64,000 bases of DNA from NCBI RefSeq assembly GCF_040581415.1, contig NZ_CP114014.1, positions 1,550,001-1,614,000 on the forward strand, read 5' to 3'. Source of the DNA: Paraconexibacter sp040581415. Lineage in GTDB: Bacteria > Actinomycetota > Thermoleophilia > Solirubrobacterales > Solirubrobacteraceae. Positions 27,137 to 34,418 of the stretch are shown piece after piece. Below the pieces are notes generated by a model. The model was given only the letters and a program-made list of their open reading frames with translations, had not been told where the DNA came from and made no database searches. The position numbers and the translations under genes were made by a program. Each line of letters opens with the position of its first letter. The first letter of the stretch is position 1.

Positions 27137-28270
27137 GTGAGTGTCGACGTCCGCCCGGTCACCGGCGGCGGGGACCTGAAGGCGTTCATCGACCTTCCGT
27201 TCCGGCTGCATGCTAACCACCCCCTCTGGGTGCCCCCGCTGAAGCTCGAGCGGCGGATCTTCCTCAACCGGCGGCTGAACGCGTTCTTCGCGCACGGGGA
27301 CGCCGAGTACTTCCTGGCGCGCCGCGGCGGCCAGGTCGTCGGGCGCATCACCGCGCACATCAACCACGCGTACAACGAGCACCACGGCCGCGCGCACGGC
27401 AGCTTCGGCTTCCTCGAGTTCGAGGACGATCCCGCGGTGCTGCAGGCGCTGCTCGGCGCTGCCCACGCGTGGCTGCAGGCGCGCGGCATGGAGCGCATGG
27501 TCGGCCCCATGGACTTCGTCATGAACGACGAGTGCGGGATCCTGATCGAGGGCTTCGACCTGCGGCCGATGGTCCGCCAGCCGTGGCAGCCGACCTACTA
27601 CCAGGAGCGCATGGAGGAGGCCGGCATGGTCAAAGCCATGGACCTCCTGATGTGGAACCTCGAGGTCGCCGACCGGGCGAAGATGCTGCCGATCCTGTTC
27701 GAGCTCGCCGACCAGGTGGAGCCCAAGCACGGCATCAGGCTGCGCAAGATGACCCGGCGCAGCCTGCGCAAGGACCTCGACGTCTTCGGCGAGATCTACA
27801 ACGAGGCGTGGAAGCGCAACTGGGACTTCGTCCCGTACGGCAAGAAGGACCTCGACGCCTACGGGCAGGAGTTGCAGCTGGTCTTCGACAGCGACTGGAT
27901 GATGGTCGCCGAGCGGACCGACACCGGCGAGGCCGTCGCCAGCGCCATGACGTTCCCGGACGCGAACCAGTTCCTGGCGAAGATGAACGGCAGGATCCTG
28001 CCGTTCGGCTGGTACCACTTCCTGCGTAAGAAGAAGTACATGGACCGCGTGCGCGTCGGCTGGCTGGGGGTCAAGCCGGAGTACCAGCACACGGGGGTCG
28101 CGGCGAAGCTCTACGTCGAGCACTTCGACATGGCGGCGGTAACCAAGTTCAAGGGCGGCGAGATGGGCTGGATCCTGGAGACGAACAAGGCCATGAACCG
28201 CGGGATGGAGGCCATGGGGGGGCGGGTGGTGAAGCGGTATCGGATGTATGAGCGGGTGTTCGGGGAGTAG
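27137..28270 (+). CDS. YghO / bacterial ceramide synthase-like acyltransferase
   Basis: 377 residues, two GNAT-like halves. Family blocks recognised: FIDLPFRLHANHPLWVPPL near the N-terminus, NAFFAHGDAEYFLARR, VGRITAHIN, then GPMDFVMNDECGILIEGFD and QPTYYQERMEEAGMVKAMDL. These define the YghO group to which the Caulobacter ceramide synthase bCerS belongs; that enzyme N-acylates sphinganine-type bases. GTG start at 27137 (VSVDVRPV) fits the family; an in-frame ATG at 27119 would overlap the divergent spt start codon. Head-to-head with spt with 16 bp between starts. Confidence 0.8.
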   Translation: MSVDVRPVTGGGDLKAFIDLPFRLHANHPLWVPPLKLERRIFLNRRLNAFFAHGDAEYFLARRGGQVVGRITAHINHAYNEHHGRAHGSFGFLEFEDDPAVLQALLGAAHAWLQARGMERMVGPMDFVMNDECGILIEGFDLRPMVRQPWQPTYYQERMEEAGMVKAMDLLMWNLEVADRAKMLPILFELADQVEPKHGIRLRKMTRRSLRKDLDVFGEIYNEAWKRNWDFVPYGKKDLDAYGQELQLVFDSDWMMVAERTDTGEAVASAMTFPDANQFLAKMNGRILPFGWYHFLRKKKYMDRVRVGWLGVKPEYQHTGVAAKLYVEHFDMAAVTKFKGGEMGWILETNKAMNRGMEAMGGRVVKRYRMYERVFGE

Positions 28271-28834
28271 GTCTTTCTGTGGCGGGTGGCGGGCGGCCGG
28301 TCATGGCCCTCCGCGGCTGGGGCGCCGGGGCATCGATGTAAGGGACTTCGGTGGTTCGGCGCCGGACGCCGCTCCGGGCCACGACCGTCGGCCCACCACC
28401 CTCGACACGCGCGTTGCCCCTACCCCCGCTCGATGGGTTGTGGGTGCTTGTCAGGCAACGGGTCTGTGGCCGGACGCCGCTCCGGGCCGCGACCGTCGGC
28501 CCACCGACCGCGATCAGTGTCGCTGGGCCACTCGCGGCAGGGGCCGGTGGTTGCTTGTCAGGCAACGAGTCTGTCGGCCGCACCCTCCGGAGCACGCCTC
28601 GGCGGTCGCGGGCCGGGCCTGATCCCATCGGCGTGGGTGCTCGATGTGCCACCACGTGCGCGGGTGGCGGGTGGTGGCACATCGAGCGAGTCGTTCCCGC
28701 CGTCCGTCGGCCGCGCCGCACCGCGCCGCACCGCGGCCGCCACCGCCGACCGGCGTATCGGGCCGTCTTCAGCCTGCGGTTTCGCGGGTCGCCTCGACCG
28801 CGCGGGCGTCGGCGTCAGCGCCGGAGAGTCCTGG
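28271..28834. repeat. Gene-free region with ~107-bp tandem repeat
   Basis: 564 bp between two convergent genes; I see no convincing gene. A 37-bp block (GCCGGACGCCGCTCCGGGCC and on) occurs at 28361-28397 and 28469-28505, and a second block containing TGCTTGTCAGGCAACG at 28445 and 28552, so two ~107-bp units with a degenerate third lie in tandem. The 11-mer GTCAGGCAACG inside the unit also occurs in the MITE-like element at 30541. Confidence 0.7.
28639..28687. terminator. 17-bp perfect inverted repeat
   Basis: GCTCGATGTGCCACCAC (28639-28655) pairs perfectly with 28671-28687 around a 15-nt loop. It lies between convergent genes and could act as a bidirectional terminator; no T-run follows. Confidence 0.5.
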
Positions 28835-29479
28835 TCACGGCGGCACAGCAGTTCCATCCCGGCGCAGCTCGTGCACGCGGACCATCGGACGGTCCTCCGC
28901 CTGCGTCGACGTGATCGACCAGCCGACCGCCGTGGCGCCGGCCAGGAACGGCTCCGCGGTCGCTCGGGAGGGGTCGGCCAAGATGACCTGGGGTGCGTTC
29001 AAGGTCGCCAGGAGGGTCAGGAGCGGGGCCACCGCCCGTGCCTCGTAGAGGACGTCGGCGGCCAGGACGACGTCGAACGGGCCCGCGGCCACGAGCGGCC
29101 CCGGGTCGCGCCAGTCGGCGACCACGCAGGTCACGGATCCGGTCAAGCCCGCTGCGGCCGCGTTGCCCGCCGCGGCGGCGACCGCGTCCGCCGACCAGTC
29201 GGTCGCGACGACCGTCGCCCCCGCCCGGGCGGCCGCCAGCGCAGGAAGACCCAGCCCGCAGCCGACCTCCAGCACCCGCAGCCCGCGCAGGTCCGCCGCG
29301 GCCACGCGGCGCGCGAGGACGACCGCGCTCGGCCACAGCTCGGCCCAGTAGGGCAGGTACTCGTCCCCGGCCGCGAACGCCGCCTCGTCGATCAGCGCGT
29401 CGCTCGAGGCGGGGCGGGTGATCAGCAGCGGCGCCCGGCCGTCCCGCAGGTCGACCGGCTCCGTGACGACCGCGGTCAC
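28835..29479 (-). CDS. Class I SAM-dependent methyltransferase
   Basis: 214 residues. Motif I is VLEVGCGLGLPALAAARAGA, motif II ATDW, and LAADVLYE follows at the motif IV position. With the preceding YLPYWAELWPSA block this points to the METTL21/Nnt1-like (Methyltransf_16) branch. GTG start at 29479 overlaps the stop of the upstream hydroxylase gene (GTGA), so the two are coupled. Substrate unknown; protein lysines or small molecules are both known in the branch. Confidence 0.85.
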   Translation of the reverse strand: MTAVVTEPVDLRDGRAPLLITRPASSDALIDEAAFAAGDEYLPYWAELWPSAVVLARRVAAADLRGLRVLEVGCGLGLPALAAARAGATVVATDWSADAVAAAAGNAAAAGLTGSVTCVVADWRDPGPLVAAGPFDVVLAADVLYEARAVAPLLTLLATLNAPQVILADPSRATAEPFLAGATAVGWSITSTQAEDRPMVRVHELRRDGTAVPP

Positions 29480-30120
29480 CCGCGACGCGAGCGTGGCGCG
29501 GTCCGGAAGACCACGTCCCAGTACGGCGCGCTGATCCCGAACCCGGTGGTGTCGTCCTGGAAGTGGTGGCGCATGTGCAGCTCGCGCAGGCGCCGGGCGA
29601 TCGGGCCCTTCGGCGGCCGGTGGTGCACGGCGTAGTGGATCATGTCGTAGGCCAGGTAGCCCGCGAAGAACCCGCTGCTGAGCGCGCAGGCCGCGTCGAA
29701 CGGCAGCACGAGGTTGAAGAGCAGGACGAACAGCGCGCCCAGCGGCAGCGAGGCGCTCGGAGGCATCACGAGCCGCAGCGGGTCGTTCGGGTGGTCGTGG
29801 TGGACGCCGTGGATCATCCAGTGCAGGCGGGCGCCGATGCCGGTCTCCGGCGCGAAGTGGAAGACGACGCGGTGCAGCCAGTACTCGGTGAACGTCCACA
29901 CCACGTAGCCGACGAGGATCCAGCCGACCAGGTCCGGGGTCCCGAGCCCGTCGCGCACCGCGATGACCGCGAACGCGACGATGATCGGGACGAACAGCGA
30001 CGGGACGACCATCGGATGAACGCGCGTGAAGCGGTCCAGCAGCGGGGAGCCGAAGATCGGCGGGGACGCGCGCAGCTCGTCTGTGCGGGATGGATACTCG
30101 GGTGCCTGACCATCGCTCAT
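29476..30120 (-). CDS. Fatty acid 2-hydroxylase-like membrane di-iron enzyme
   Basis: 214 residues with four membrane helices and the histidine boxes of the fatty acid hydroxylase superfamily: HRVVFH (83-88), HWMIHGVHHDH (100-110), IHYAVHH (161-167) and HMRHH (182-186). The segment HHDHPNDPLRLVMPP is the hallmark of the FA2H/Scs7 branch, which puts a 2-hydroxyl on the acyl chain of ceramides, rather than of the sterol or carotenoid hydroxylases. No cytochrome b5 domain is fused. Located beside spt and the ceramide-synthase-like gene, this supports a 2-hydroxy-ceramide product. Confidence 0.85.
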   Translation of the reverse strand: MSDGQAPEYPSRTDELRASPPIFGSPLLDRFTRVHPMVVPSLFVPIIVAFAVIAVRDGLGTPDLVGWILVGYVVWTFTEYWLHRVVFHFAPETGIGARLHWMIHGVHHDHPNDPLRLVMPPSASLPLGALFVLLFNLVLPFDAACALSSGFFAGYLAYDMIHYAVHHRPPKGPIARRLRELHMRHHFQDDTTGFGISAPYWDVVFRTAPRSRRG

Positions 30121-30220
30121 GACGTGCGTAGCCTAGTAAAGGCGACCGACTGCCCCGCCGTTCCCCCAGCACCTGCGCGGGTTCTTCGGTCCGCCCGCCG
30201 CCGGGGGTAGCATTCCGTCG

Positions 30221-30541
30221 GTGCAAGAGGCGGACGACGAGGTGCTCGAGGTCGACGGGATCGTCGAAGCGAGCGACTCCGTGCCGGCGCTCGCGCCCGG
30301 CGGCGCGTCGACCGCCGCCGACCCCGTCCGGCCCGTCCTGCCCGTCATCGCGCAGGCCGCCGCGGTCGCCACCGCCGGCTTCGCGGCCGGTGCCGTGACG
30401 GTCGCCGTGGTCCGTGCCGTCCAGGGGCGCAAGGCGCTCGGGTCGCGCCGGCGCCGGCGGGGCCTCCCGCGGACGTCCGTCGTGGCCACGCGGTCGTTCC
30501 TCATCGACGTCCACGTCCTCGAGACGCGCGAGCGGACCTAG
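30221..30541 (+). CDS. Small single-pass membrane protein
   Basis: 106 residues, GTG start. Acidic N-terminus, one hydrophobic segment (VLPVIAQAAAVATAGFAAGA) and a basic, Arg-rich tail. Not recognised. Its stop codon TAG is formed by the TA of the target site plus the first base of the repeat element at 30541; without the element the frame would end in TAA at the same place, directly before the alkA GTG. Confidence 0.55.
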   Translation: MQEADDEVLEVDGIVEASDSVPALAPGGASTAADPVRPVLPVIAQAAAVATAGFAAGAVTVAVVRAVQGRKALGSRRRRRGLPRTSVVATRSFLIDVHVLETRERT

Positions 30542-30702
30542 TGGAGCGTCAGGCAACGTTCGCCGGGCCGAGGCCGATGCAGCGTGGATGCTGCGGTGTG
30601 CCCGCCGATTCAGCTCATACCGGGCGTATTTGCGGATCGGCGGGTGCGCCGCAGCGCCGCGCGGCGCGGACTGAACCCGGTGAACGTTGCCGGGAGCTCC
30701 AC
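30541..30702. mobile_element. 162-bp MITE-like palindromic element with TA duplication
   Basis: Terminal inverted repeats GTGGAGC ... GCTCCAC, extended to an imperfect 27-bp arm (30541-30567 and 30676-30702), and inner arms 30590-30611 / 30634-30655 matching at 18 of 22 positions, so the element is essentially one long imperfect hairpin. It is flanked on both sides by TA (30539-30540, 30703-30704), the target duplication of IS630/Tc1-mariner elements. No ORF inside; any mobility would need a transposase elsewhere. Confidence 0.7.
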
Positions 30703-30705
30703 TAA

Positions 30706-31716
30706 GTGCAGCCGCCGACCGCCACGGCCGCGGCGCCCCCGCGTCCCGCCGCGCCGCGCCGCAGGACGCCGGCGGGCGCGGGCACGACCGCCGCACGGCC
30801 GTGGAGCGTCGAGGAGCGCGCCGACCTGACACCGCGCTCGCCGATGCGGCTCCCGCGCGCCGGGCGCGACGGTGTCGTTCGCCGCCGCGGCGACGTCCTC
30901 GAGCGCGCGCTGCACGTCGACGGGCACCCGGTCGTGCTCCGCGTCGCCCAGCCGGCACCGAACCGCATCGTCATCGGGGCCCGCGCCCACGACCGCGCGG
31001 CCGCCCGCACCGCGATCGACCGCTGGCGCGCGGCGCTCGGTGTGGACGCGGACATCCGCCCGTTCCTGGAGCGCTTCCGCGACGACCCGCTCATCGGCGC
31101 GTCGGTCCGCGCCCGGCCGTTCCTGCGGCCCGGCTGCCGCGCCGAGCCGTGGGAGGCGCTCGCCTGGGCGGTGACCGAGCAGCTCATCGAGTTCGACCGC
31201 GCGGTCCTCATCCAGCGGGCGATCCTGCGGCGGCACGGCGTCCGCGTGCCCAGCTGGGACGGGACCGGGAGGCTGGTCGACGTCCCCGCGCCTGCGACGT
31301 TCGCGGGTCTCGCGCCCGCCTGGCTGCAGTCGTGCGACCTGTCCGGCGGCCGGTCGCTGAGCCTGATCCGGGCCGCTCGCGAGGTCGCGTCCGGCCGGGT
31401 CGACCTCCGCGACCCCGACCACGAGCGCGGCTGGCGGCGCCTGCGCGCGATCCCGGGGATCGGCAGCTGGACGCTCGACATCCTCGGCCTGATGGGCCAG
31501 GCGCGGTACGACCGCCTCCCGGCCGGGGACCTGTCGTTCGTCGTCCTCGTGGGGCGCCTGCAGGCCGGCGGGGACCGCTTTGCCACCCGCGCCACCGAGG
31601 ACGAGGTGCGCGCCTGGTTCGCACCGTACGAGGAGTGGGCAGGCCTCGCGGGCGCCCACGCGCTCGGGGCCGCCGGCGTGGACGCCGGCGCGATCGTCCG
31701 CGCCGGCATCACCTGA
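30706..31716 (+). CDS. alkA: DNA-3-methyladenine glycosylase II (AlkA-like)
   Basis: Base-excision repair glycosylase, 336 residues. N-terminal AlkA-type domain, then the HhH-GPD module: LRAIPGIGSWTLDILGLM is the helix-hairpin-helix, followed by LPAGDLSF with the catalytic Asp. Removes alkylated purines. No Cys4 iron-sulfur cluster is seen, as in AlkA. The first ~35 residues are low-complexity (Pro/Ala/Arg), so the true start may lie downstream. The GTG at 30706 has its GGGAG ribosome site inside the MITE-like element. Convergent with thiY, 5 bp away. Confidence 0.88.
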   Translation: MQPPTATAAAPPRPAAPRRRTPAGAGTTAARPWSVEERADLTPRSPMRLPRAGRDGVVRRRGDVLERALHVDGHPVVLRVAQPAPNRIVIGARAHDRAAARTAIDRWRAALGVDADIRPFLERFRDDPLIGASVRARPFLRPGCRAEPWEALAWAVTEQLIEFDRAVLIQRAILRRHGVRVPSWDGTGRLVDVPAPATFAGLAPAWLQSCDLSGGRSLSLIRAAREVASGRVDLRDPDHERGWRRLRAIPGIGSWTLDILGLMGQARYDRLPAGDLSFVVLVGRLQAGGDRFATRATEDEVRAWFAPYEEWAGLAGAHALGAAGVDAGAIVRAGIT

Positions 31717-31721
31717 GGCGC

Positions 31722-32771
31722 CTACCCGGGCTGGACCTCGTTGGGTGAGCTCTCGGCCGGCTTGCCGCCCTCGCCGGGGAGGAACTCGTTGGTGAACGCC
31801 GCCGCGTTCGGCTCGTTCTCGAGCAGCTTGTTGCGCTTCATCCACTCGCCGAAGGCCTGCCACTCACGGGGCTCCTGCCACCCGTACGGGTTCGATGCCT
31901 TGGCCGGGAAGAAGACCGGCAGCGTGGCCTTCACCGACGCCAGCTGCAGTCCGCGGTCGAGGTCCTTGGAGGCGGCGATCAGCGGGTCCACCCCGGCCGT
32001 CGGGTCCGCCTTGACGGCCAGCGCACCGGACTGCAGTGCCTGCACGAAGCGCCGCAGCAGCGGGCCGCGGTCGCGCACGTCCTGCTCGCGCGTGACGAGC
32101 ACGAGCTCGTTGTAGGTGGGGACGCCGAGGTCGTCGACCTTCAGGATCTGCGGGTTCTTCTTTGCCCGCTCGAGCTCGACGCCCTCGTAGTTCCAGAACG
32201 CGCCGAGCGTCGCGTCGGCCCCCTTCTTGGAGAGGATCGAGGGCACCAGGTTGAACTTCACGTTGACCTCCTTCACGCGGCTCGGGTTCACGCCGGCCTG
32301 CTCGAGGATGGTCTTCAGGTACGCCGACTGGTACGGGATGCCGGCCGTGCTGACCGTCTTGCCGGCCAGGTCCGCCGGCTTGGCGATCTTCGCCGCTGGG
32401 AGGGAGATGATCGACGTCAGCGGCTTCTGGACGAGCGCCCCGATCGCGATCAGCTTCGCGCCCTTGTCCCGCGCGAGCAGCAGGTCGGGCTCGTAGGAGA
32501 TGGCGACGTCCACCTTGCCGGCCGCGACGAGCTTCAGCGGGGTCGACGGGTCGCCCGGCGTCTGGATGTCGACGTCGAGGCCCGCCGTCTTGAAGGCGCC
32601 GTTGCCGACCGCCGCGTAGATCGGCGCGTGGTCGGCGTTCGGGAAGTAGTCGAGCATCAGGGACAGCTTCTGCGTGCGCGGCGCGGCGCCGATGTCGTCC
32701 TGCTTCTCACCGCAGGCGGTGAGGAGGAGCACGGACGACAGGCACGCGGCAAGCAGGGGACGGCGGATCAC
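31722..32771 (-). CDS. thiY: Thiamine-precursor ABC transporter, substrate-binding lipoprotein
   Basis: 349 residues, GTG 32771. Lipoprotein signal (LLLTAC, Cys lipidated) then an NMT1/THI5-like periplasmic-binding fold: LMLDYFPNADHAPIYAAVGN, GLDVDI and GKVDVAISYEPDLLLARDKG. This family binds pyrimidine precursors of thiamine or sulfonates; the TPP riboswitch upstream of the operon decides for a thiamine pyrimidine. Third gene of thiZ-thiX-thiY; its GTG overlaps the thiX stop. Confidence 0.88.
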   Translation of the reverse strand: MIRRPLLAACLSSVLLLTACGEKQDDIGAAPRTQKLSLMLDYFPNADHAPIYAAVGNGAFKTAGLDVDIQTPGDPSTPLKLVAAGKVDVAISYEPDLLLARDKGAKLIAIGALVQKPLTSIISLPAAKIAKPADLAGKTVSTAGIPYQSAYLKTILEQAGVNPSRVKEVNVKFNLVPSILSKKGADATLGAFWNYEGVELERAKKNPQILKVDDLGVPTYNELVLVTREQDVRDRGPLLRRFVQALQSGALAVKADPTAGVDPLIAASKDLDRGLQLASVKATLPVFFPAKASNPYGWQEPREWQAFGEWMKRNKLLENEPNAAAFTNEFLPGEGGKPAESSPNEVQPG

Positions 32772-33514
32772 AGGACAGGTCCTTTCGGGGGGTGGGCCCA
32801 GGGGGCGACCCGGCGCTCGGCGAGCGTCAAGGCGGCGTACAGCGACAGGGAGAAGAGCGACAGCAGGACCACGGCGGCGAACGCGCGGGCGGTCTCGAGC
32901 TGGGGGATGGACTGGGTCATCAGGTGCCCGAGGCCGGCGTCCGAGCCGGCGGTCTCGGCGAGCACCGCGGCGATGGCGGCGATCGCGACGGCCAGCCGGG
33001 TGCCGGTGAACAGCGCGGGCAGCGCGGACGGCGCCTCGACGAAGCGCAGCTGCTGCCAGCGGGACGCGCCCAGACCGGCCATCAGCTTGCGCCGGCCCGG
33101 GTCGGCGCCCGCGAGCGCGTCGAGCGTCGGGACGACGATGGGGAAGAAGCACACGAGCGCGACGATGATCAGCTTCGGCGTCAGGTCGTAGCCGAGCCAC
33201 GCCGCCAGCAACGGCGCCACCAGCACGATCGGCACGGTCTGGGAGGCGATCAGCAGCGGGTAGAGGCCGCGGCGGACCTGGGCCCAGCGGTGCAGCGCGA
33301 GCGCGAGGCCGACGCCGAGCACGATCGCGATCAGGAGGCCGATCCCCATCTCCTGCGCGGTGACCTGGAAGTTGTCCCAGAGCAGGCCGCGGTCCTCCCA
33401 GGCGGTGCTCAGCACGTCCGTCGGCGACGGCAGCAGGAACTCGTCGATGTCCGACAGGTCGGCGTAGGCCTGCCAGCCGCCCAGGAACGCGAGCAGGATC
33501 AGAACGGCGAGCAT
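32768..33514 (-). CDS. thiX: Thiamine-precursor ABC transporter, permease
   Basis: 248 residues, about six membrane helices, with the BPD permease coupling segment (DALAGADPGRRKLMAGLGAS, EAA loop) in the cytoplasmic loop. Same class as SsuC/ThiX. ATG at 33514, 5 bp after the ATPase stop; GTGA overlap with thiY. Confidence 0.88.
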   Translation of the reverse strand: MLAVLILLAFLGGWQAYADLSDIDEFLLPSPTDVLSTAWEDRGLLWDNFQVTAQEMGIGLLIAIVLGVGLALALHRWAQVRRGLYPLLIASQTVPIVLVAPLLAAWLGYDLTPKLIIVALVCFFPIVVPTLDALAGADPGRRKLMAGLGASRWQQLRFVEAPSALPALFTGTRLAVAIAAIAAVLAETAGSDAGLGHLMTQSIPQLETARAFAAVVLLSLFSLSLYAALTLAERRVAPWAHPPKGPVL

Positions 33515-33519
33515 GAGCG

Positions 33520-34311
33520 TCAGCGCCCCGCTTCCAGGGCCGCGAGGACCTCGGCCCGGACCGCCACCACGGCGGCGTCGGTCGCGACCCGCGGGTGGGG
33601 CAGGGGGACGGGGATGTCGGCGACCACCCGTCCCGGCCGCGCCGACAGCACCACGACCCGGTCGGCGAGCAGCGCAGCCTCCTCGGTGTCGTGCGTGACG
33701 AGCAGGACGGTCCGCGGCTCGCGGGCCAGCGTCGCCGTCAGCCAGCGCTGTGCGTCAGCGCGCGTGATCGCGTCGAGCGCGCCGAAGGGCTCGTCCAGGC
33801 AGATGACGCCGGCGCCCGACAGCAGCGTCCGCGCCACGGCGATCCGCTGCCGCATGCCGCCCGAGAGCGCCGCCGGACGGGCGTCCGCGAACTGGCCGAG
33901 CCCGAGCGCCTCCAGCTCGACGCGGGCACGCTCGCGGGCCGCCGGTCGCGCGACCCCGGCGATCCGCAGCGCCAGGGCGGCGTTGTCCAGGGCGGACGCC
34001 CACGGCAGCAGCGTGTCGCCCTGGGGCATCAGCACCGCCCCGGTCGCCGCCCCGCGTGCAGCGGGCGCCGGGGAGCGGACGGTCCCGGCGTCCGGCGCCT
34101 GCAAGCCGCAGACGAGGTCCAGCAGCGTCGACTTCCCGCACCCCGACGGGCCGACCACGGCCACCACGGCGCCCGGATCCACGCGCAAGGAGACGCCGTC
34201 CAGCGCGACCACGGAGCCGGCTGCGAACACGCGCCGGACACCGTCGAGGTCGACGGCGGGCTGCTTCTCGAGGGTGACGGACGCGGGCGGCGTCCGGGTC
34301 GGCGACGACAT
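33520..34311 (-). CDS. thiZ: Thiamine-precursor ABC transporter, ATPase
   Basis: 263 residues from the ATG at 34311. Walker A GPSGCGKST, signature LSGGMRQR, Walker B VICLDEPFGALD, H-loop LLVTHD: a nitrate/sulfonate/thiamine-type importer ATPase. I reject the upstream in-frame ATG at 34329 because it falls inside the conserved core of the TPP riboswitch. First gene of the operon, directly controlled by that riboswitch. Confidence 0.9.
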   Translation of the reverse strand: MSSPTRTPPASVTLEKQPAVDLDGVRRVFAAGSVVALDGVSLRVDPGAVVAVVGPSGCGKSTLLDLVCGLQAPDAGTVRSPAPAARGAATGAVLMPQGDTLLPWASALDNAALALRIAGVARPAARERARVELEALGLGQFADARPAALSGGMRQRIAVARTLLSGAGVICLDEPFGALDAITRADAQRWLTATLAREPRTVLLVTHDTEEAALLADRVVVLSARPGRVVADIPVPLPHPRVATDAAVVAVRAEVLAALEAGR

Positions 34312-34313
34312 GG

Positions 34314-34401
34314 CTCCCTTCGCGGGCATTACCCCACAGGTTCTACGGGTCAGCGCCGGAGGACTGGGCGCTATCTCAGCCCGCGTCCGCGAGCCCCCCT
34401 T
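34314..34401 (-). promoter_or_regulatory. TPP riboswitch (THI element)
   Basis: Read on the minus strand, all conserved blocks are present in order: GGGGGGC, CTGAGA, ACCCGTAGAACCTG, GGGTAATGCC and GCGAAGGGA, with complementary stems between them. The 3' end (AAGGGAG, 34320-34314) is also the ribosome-binding site of the ATPase gene 2 nt before its ATG, so ligand binding should block translation initiation when thiamine pyrophosphate is high. Confidence 0.95.
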
Positions 34402-34418
34402 GGTTTGCACCCGGCAGG

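Noticed and set aside
28286..29635. A 449-codon forward frame across the tandem-repeat region and the methyltransferase
   Set aside because: Covers repeats and the antisense of a clear methyltransferase; no start with ribosome site and no domain.
34311..34329. ATG at 34329 as start of thiZ
   Set aside because: It lies in the conserved GGGTAATGCC block of the TPP riboswitch; the ATG at 34311 directly after the riboswitch-linked ribosome site is better.
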